NCBI GenBank assembly: GCA_903896775.1
Contig: CAITZE010000068.1
Location: 1-9,319, forward strand
Length of the DNA: 9,319 bases
Origin: an uncultured bacterium
Lineage (GTDB): Bacteria; Pseudomonadota; Alphaproteobacteria; Rhodospirillales; Rhodospirillaceae
Direction: 5' to 3'
The number at the start of each line of letters is the position of its first letter. The stretch's first letter is position 1. Of the stretch, positions 6,555 through 9,319 are shown in pieces. Made by a program: the position numbers and the translations under genes. The notes under the pieces are model-generated. The model was not told where the DNA came from. It made no database searches and saw only the letters and a list, made by a program, of their open reading frames with translations.

Positions 6555-7823
6555 ATGACTGACGAACTGCTGATCCATGAATTGGGCCCAATGGGCGACG
6601 GCATGCACCGCTCGGAGCGGGGGCATGTCTACGTCGGTCGCGCGCTGCCCGGCGATTTGGTCCAGGTCAAAATTCAAGAAGGCACCGGCGGCGTTTTACG
6701 AGGGGAATTGATCCGCGTGATCACAGCATCGCCGCACCGGGTCCAGGCGCCTTGTGTGAATTATGATGTCTGCGGCGGCTGCACCATTCAACACGCCGAC
6801 AACGCCTTCTACAGAAATTGGAAGATCGAGATCGTTCGCGCGGCCTTGAGCCGGGAAGGTCTCGAACCTGAAGTCTGGCGAGAGCCGGTCTTTCTTCCCG
6901 CCGGCCAGCGCCGCCGCGTCACCTTCGCTGCGGCCAAAAAGAACAATGTCGTTACGCTTGGATATTTTCGCCGTCGGTCGCACCAAGCAACCAGCATCGC
7001 TGAGTGCTTAACTGCCGACCCGGCCATTATGGATCTACGTAATAAACTCGCCACGTTGCTCGTGCCGATTTTGCAGGAAGGCAAGAGCGCCGACATATTT
7101 ATCCAAGTTGTCGGTGGTCAATTCGAAATCGTCATAACGGGACCGATCGGCAAAAAAGCCAAATCCGATTTGCACGTGGATGAGGCGGTTGCACAGATCG
7201 TGCAGATACCAAACGTCGCACGTATATCTTGGCGGCCGCATGAGAGAGGCGAGCCCGAGGTCATGCTGGGGGTTAATCCATTACGCGCCTCGTTCGGCGC
7301 GCTGAGCGTTGCCTTGCCGCCACTGGCATTCTTACAGCCGACTAAGGCTGGAGAAGATGCACTTGTAAGCGCGGTGACTGAGGTGCTGCCGAAGACCGGC
7401 AAGTTCGCAGATCTGTTTTCTGGATGCGGTACCTTTAGCGGCCCCATGTTGAAATGTGGTTCCGTGGATGCCTATGAAAGCACCGGCTCGGCAGTTCGCG
7501 CATTGGACAAAGCCAAGGGTGCGCTGCCACTGAGGGCGATACAGCGCGATCTTTTTAGAAAGCCGCTCGTTTCCGACGAAGCCAATCGTTACGACGCGAT
7601 TGTTTTCGATCCGCCGCGGGCAGGGGCACAAGAACAGGTGAAAGCGTTGGCCGCGAGCGATGTCCCGCTTTTAATTGATGTATCGTGTAACCCTGCCACG
7701 TTCGCCCGCGACGCCCGCATTTTAGTCGACGGCGGATATAGGCTTGAGAGTATCAGAGTCATCGACCAGTTCACTTGGTCGCATCATGTCGAGTTGGTTG
7801 GCGCTTTCAGAAAGCGTCCGTAA
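6555..7823 (+). CDS. Class I SAM-dependent RNA (uracil-5-)methyltransferase, TrmA/RlmC/RlmD family
   Basis: This cytoplasmic enzyme methylates carbon 5 of a uridine in rRNA or tRNA. An N-terminal TRAM RNA-binding domain covers roughly residues 1-56 (GDGMHRSERGHVYVGRALPGD). Four cysteines fit the [4Fe-4S] cluster: Cys67, Cys73, Cys76 (CVNYDVCGGC) and Cys151 (AECLTAD). The methyltransferase fold follows: FLQPT (Gln261), the SAM-binding FADLFSGCGTFSG (284-296), DAYE at 305-308 for the ribose-binding acid, FDPPRAG (351-357), the catalytic Cys378 in SCNPATFARD, and the base Glu413 in SHHVELV. At 422 residues it is at the short end for the family. Position-specific choice (tRNA U54, 23S U747 or U1939) cannot be made from this sequence, so no gene symbol is given. 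The frame has a stop 18 bases or so upstream and the TRAM strand begins at residue 4, so 6555 is the only plausible start, despite lacking a Shine-Dalgarno. Confidence 0.93.
   Translation: MTDELLIHELGPMGDGMHRSERGHVYVGRALPGDLVQVKIQEGTGGVLRGELIRVITASPHRVQAPCVNYDVCGGCTIQHADNAFYRNWKIEIVRAALSREGLEPEVWREPVFLPAGQRRRVTFAAAKKNNVVTLGYFRRRSHQATSIAECLTADPAIMDLRNKLATLLVPILQEGKSADIFIQVVGGQFEIVITGPIGKKAKSDLHVDEAVAQIVQIPNVARISWRPHERGEPEVMLGVNPLRASFGALSVALPPLAFLQPTKAGEDALVSAVTEVLPKTGKFADLFSGCGTFSGPMLKCGSVDAYESTGSAVRALDKAKGALPLRAIQRDLFRKPLVSDEANRYDAIVFDPPRAGAQEQVKALAASDVPLLIDVSCNPATFARDARILVDGGYRLESIRVIDQFTWSHHVELVGAFRKRP
7802..7816. repeat. Perfect 15-base inverted repeat at the 3' end of the methyltransferase gene
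   Basis: CGCTTTC (7802-7808) and GAAAGCG (7810-7816) are exact inverted copies around a single A, lying in the last codons of the methyltransferase gene. As RNA this could form a 6-bp stem with a 3-base loop. No U-run follows, so it is not a standard intrinsic terminator; transcription probably continues into the HAD gene 47 bases downstream. It may simply reflect the Ala-Phe-Arg-Lys-Arg codons. Confidence 0.3.
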
Positions 7824-7870
7824 CATAATGCTGTAGGCTTAAGCATGATCTTGCGATGGGGAGGACGTTC

Positions 7871-8620
7871 ATGAGCGATGCTATGGCTGGAAAAACGGCT
7901 GGTAGTTACAAATTCGGCGTAAAAGCGCTGTTCTTTGACGTTTTTGGAACTTTGGTCGATTGGCGAACCGGTGTGGCGCGGGAGGCGGAGACGCACCTAA
8001 AGCCGCGCGGTTATACGCTCGACTGGCTCGCATTCGCCGACGCATGGCGCGCCGAGTATCAGCCATCTATGGAGCAGGTAAGATCGGGGCAGGTTTCGTA
8101 TGCCAAGCTCGACATCTTGCATCGTAAGTCGCTCGATCTTGTTTTGCCGCGCTTCAATGTGCGCGATTTGCCGGAAGACGTAGCGCACAGCCTCAATCTC
8201 GCCTGGCATCGTCTTGATGGATGGCCGGATTTAAGGCCGGCGTTCATCCGATTGGAGCAGCGTTTTCTTATGGCCCCGGTGTCGAATGGTAATATTGCGC
8301 TGATGGTTGATCTCGCGCGCCGCAACACCGTTCACTTCGATGCAATTCTTGGGGCCGATATTGCGGGAGATTTCAAACCAAAGCCGCAGGTCTTTCTGGC
8401 GGCAGCCGAAGCGATCGGGCTTGCGCCCAGTGCCTGCATGATGGTCTTCGCGGCGTCGCATACGACCGACGCGATTGGTGCGGCGGCCTGTGGACTTCGA
8501 ACCGCGAGTATCGCGCGTCCCGACGAGTTTGGTATGGGCAAGTCCGCTACGGTATGTGAAGTGCCGGTCGATGTCGCGGCGCAAGACCTGAACGACTTAG
8601 CGGATAAATTAGGTGCGTGA
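7871..8620 (+). CDS. HAD-superfamily hydrolase, haloacid dehalogenase type II-like
   Basis: This 249-residue HAD hydrolase starts at the ATG at 7871, chosen because GGGGAGGA (7858-7865) lies 5 bases upstream; the ATG at 7856 would overlap that site. The HAD nucleophile is Asp23 in FFDVFGTLVDW, with Thr27. The DVFGT form, with Phe where phosphatases carry a second Asp, is the dehalogenase-type signature. The cap region contains AWRAEY, with Arg60 aligning by eye to the halide/carboxylate Arg41 of L-2-haloacid dehalogenase. Motif II is PVSNGN (Ser138-Asn139), and motif III is FKPKPQVF (Lys169). The last motif reads FAASHTTDAIGA. Asp200 is kept, but the enzyme's Ser175 and Asn177 positions appear to be Ala195 and His197, and the Trp is Thr199. 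Many genomic 'type II' proteins share an AAH variant here, so true dehalogenase activity is uncertain. It follows the methyltransferase by 47 bases on the same strand. Confidence 0.87.
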   Translation: MSDAMAGKTAGSYKFGVKALFFDVFGTLVDWRTGVAREAETHLKPRGYTLDWLAFADAWRAEYQPSMEQVRSGQVSYAKLDILHRKSLDLVLPRFNVRDLPEDVAHSLNLAWHRLDGWPDLRPAFIRLEQRFLMAPVSNGNIALMVDLARRNTVHFDAILGADIAGDFKPKPQVFLAAAEAIGLAPSACMMVFAASHTTDAIGAAACGLRTASIARPDEFGMGKSATVCEVPVDVAAQDLNDLADKLGA

Positions 8621-8650
8621 TATCGGCGCCGCAATGCCAACCTCAGCGCC

Positions 8651-9250
8651 TCACGTTTTTGCCCGTTCCGCGCCTAAAATTGATTGCATGATTTGATCGG
8701 ACAGTTCCTTCGCTGCTCCCGGTGCATGCGAAAGGAAAAGGGTGTTTGTCTTGTCGTTTTCGCCGATGGCTTTCAGCGTGTCGAAATACTGCGTGACGAG
8801 TACTAACTGCATCACGTCAGTTGTACTTGCGCCGCCGACTGCTTTTTGGAATTGCTCGATTGAACTCTGCAAGCCTTCAATAATCGCGCGGCGTTGATTG
8901 GCGATACCCTGACCTTGAAGCGCCTTACTTTCGGCTTCCGCTTCGGCTTTTTTTACGACCAGGATTTTTTCCGCTTCGCCGCGCGCGTTTGCCGCCACCT
9001 GTTCACGTTGTGCCGCGTTGATATCGTTCATAGCCGACTTGACCTTGGCATCTGGAACGATATCCGTAACCAGCACATTCACGATTTCATATCCGAAGTC
9101 TGCCATAACCGTTTCTATCGCGCGAGCTTGGAGTACGGCGGCAAACTCGCGGAAGACATCGCATATCGTATCTACGGATCGGGCTTCACGACATGGAGCG
9201 GCAGGACCACAACAGGTGCAAACGCACAAGACGGCTGGTCGAAACCTCAA
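8651..9250 (-). CDS. SPFH/Band 7 (stomatin/HIR-like) protein, 5'-truncated at a sequence junction
   Basis: The open frame codes 199 residues, but only about residues 44-199 look like a real protein. From VMADFGYEIVNVLVTDIVPD the sequence is the end of an SPFH domain, followed by VKSAMNDINAAQREQ. A long Ala/Glu/Lys-rich coiled-coil helix continues to about residue 135, then the typical DVMQLVLVTQYFDTLKAIGE segment and a short tail. Such proteins form oligomeric membrane-associated scaffolds; full-length members are usually near 300 residues. Missing here are the N-terminal membrane segment and most of the Band 7 domain. Residues 1-43 (Cys-rich CVCTCCGP and so on) have no family character and are the antisense of a TonB receptor frame, so the natural gene stops near base 9120 and the ATG at 9250 is fortuitous. 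It is probably non-functional in this arrangement. It converges on the HAD gene with a 30-base gap. Confidence 0.8.
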   Translation of the reverse strand: MRFRPAVLCVCTCCGPAAPCREARSVDTICDVFREFAAVLQARAIETVMADFGYEIVNVLVTDIVPDAKVKSAMNDINAAQREQVAANARGEAEKILVVKKAEAEAESKALQGQGIANQRRAIIEGLQSSIEQFQKAVGGASTTDVMQLVLVTQYFDTLKAIGENDKTNTLFLSHAPGAAKELSDQIMQSILGAERAKT

Positions 9251-9319
9251 GGCGGTTTTAACCTCGATTGGAAGCCGGGTAATGATGTGGTGACGCTTCA
9301 GGGCGATTACTACAATGGC
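9119..9319 (+). CDS. TonB-dependent receptor, internal fragment, no 5' end, runs off the right edge
   Basis: Reading plus-strand codons from 9119 gives 67 open codons to the window edge that look like the early barrel of a TonB-dependent receptor. They read LEYGGKLAEDIAYRIYGSGF, a loop TTTGANAQDGWSKPQGG, then FNLDWKPGNDVVTLQGDYYNG. The alternating aromatic strands, the YGG(K)...YR(I)YG strand and GGFxLDWxP...TLQGDxYxG are characteristic of receptors in which this segment follows the plug domain. There is no start codon, ribosome site or plug sequence upstream: before about 9119 the DNA becomes the SPFH gene on the other strand. This is a different receptor subtype from the one at the left edge. 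Only the sequence to the right of the window can show whether the barrel continues. Confidence 0.75.

Noticed and set aside
7332..7347. FLQPT in the methyltransferase instead of the E. coli-type Gln-x-Asn motif as a sign of lost activity
   Set aside because: The Gln is kept and, as I know the family, FLQ(A/P)T is a normal variant in alphaproteobacterial members; all other catalytic residues are present.
7828..7846. ATGCT...AGCAT short dyad between the methyltransferase and HAD genes
   Set aside because: Only 5 bp arms with a 9-base spacer; expected by chance and no supporting promoter or terminator context.
9125..9250. N-terminal 40-odd residues of the minus-strand SPFH frame (Cys-rich) as a real protein segment
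   Set aside because: The opposite strand reads as clear TonB-receptor sequence over the same bases, and the Cys-rich stretch has no SPFH character.
2..9319. The receptor fragments at the two ends being parts of one gene or a duplication
   Set aside because: The left one is a C-terminal Fiu/PiuA-like end. The right one is an early barrel segment of a different-looking receptor subtype. The two pieces do not overlap in region, so nothing links them.

Overview
The window reads as ordinary chromosomal DNA of a free-living Gram-negative bacterium with moderately high GC. An alphaproteobacterium is my best guess. The pointers are TonB-dependent receptors, twin-arginine-like and Sec signal peptides, and a short (422-residue) TrmA/RlmD-type methyltransferase with the FLQPT variant that I associate with Alphaproteobacteria. 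This placement is inference. There are no tRNA or rRNA genes, CRISPR arrays, insertion sequences or phage genes, and no gene-free stretch longer than about 135 bases.

Layout. (1) Bases 1-1375 (+): the 3' part of a Fiu/PiuA-like siderophore receptor, then 12 bases later a PiuC/YbiX-type Fe(II)/2-oxoglutarate hydroxylase. This looks like an iron-uptake operon. (2) 1357-2697 (-): an NTP/NDP-exchange-transporter-like MFS protein whose 3' end overlaps the hydroxylase gene tail to tail. (3) 2820-4409 (+): a D-2-hydroxyacid dehydrogenase carrying an unexpected twin-arginine-like leader, followed by a small GlcG/HbpS-family protein, probably one operon. (4) 4419-6419 (-): a large secreted alpha/beta hydrolase-domain protein, convergent with the previous pair. 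(5) 6555-8620 (+): a 23S rRNA/tRNA m5U methyltransferase of the TrmA/RlmC/RlmD family, then a HAD-superfamily 'haloacid dehalogenase type II' protein. (6) 8651 to the right edge: the C-terminal half of an SPFH/Band 7 protein on the minus strand. Near base 9120 it gives way abruptly to an internal piece of a second, different TonB-dependent receptor on the plus strand.

How the genes work together. The receptor and hydroxylase fit together in siderophore uptake. The dehydrogenase and GlcG-like protein may act together in 2-hydroxyacid metabolism. The other genes look like independent neighbours. The strongest anomaly is the junction near 9120, where two unrelated genes are each cut mid-sequence. 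This is either a real rearrangement or an assembly chimera. Second is the exported-looking dehydrogenase. I see no convincing undescribed multi-gene system here.
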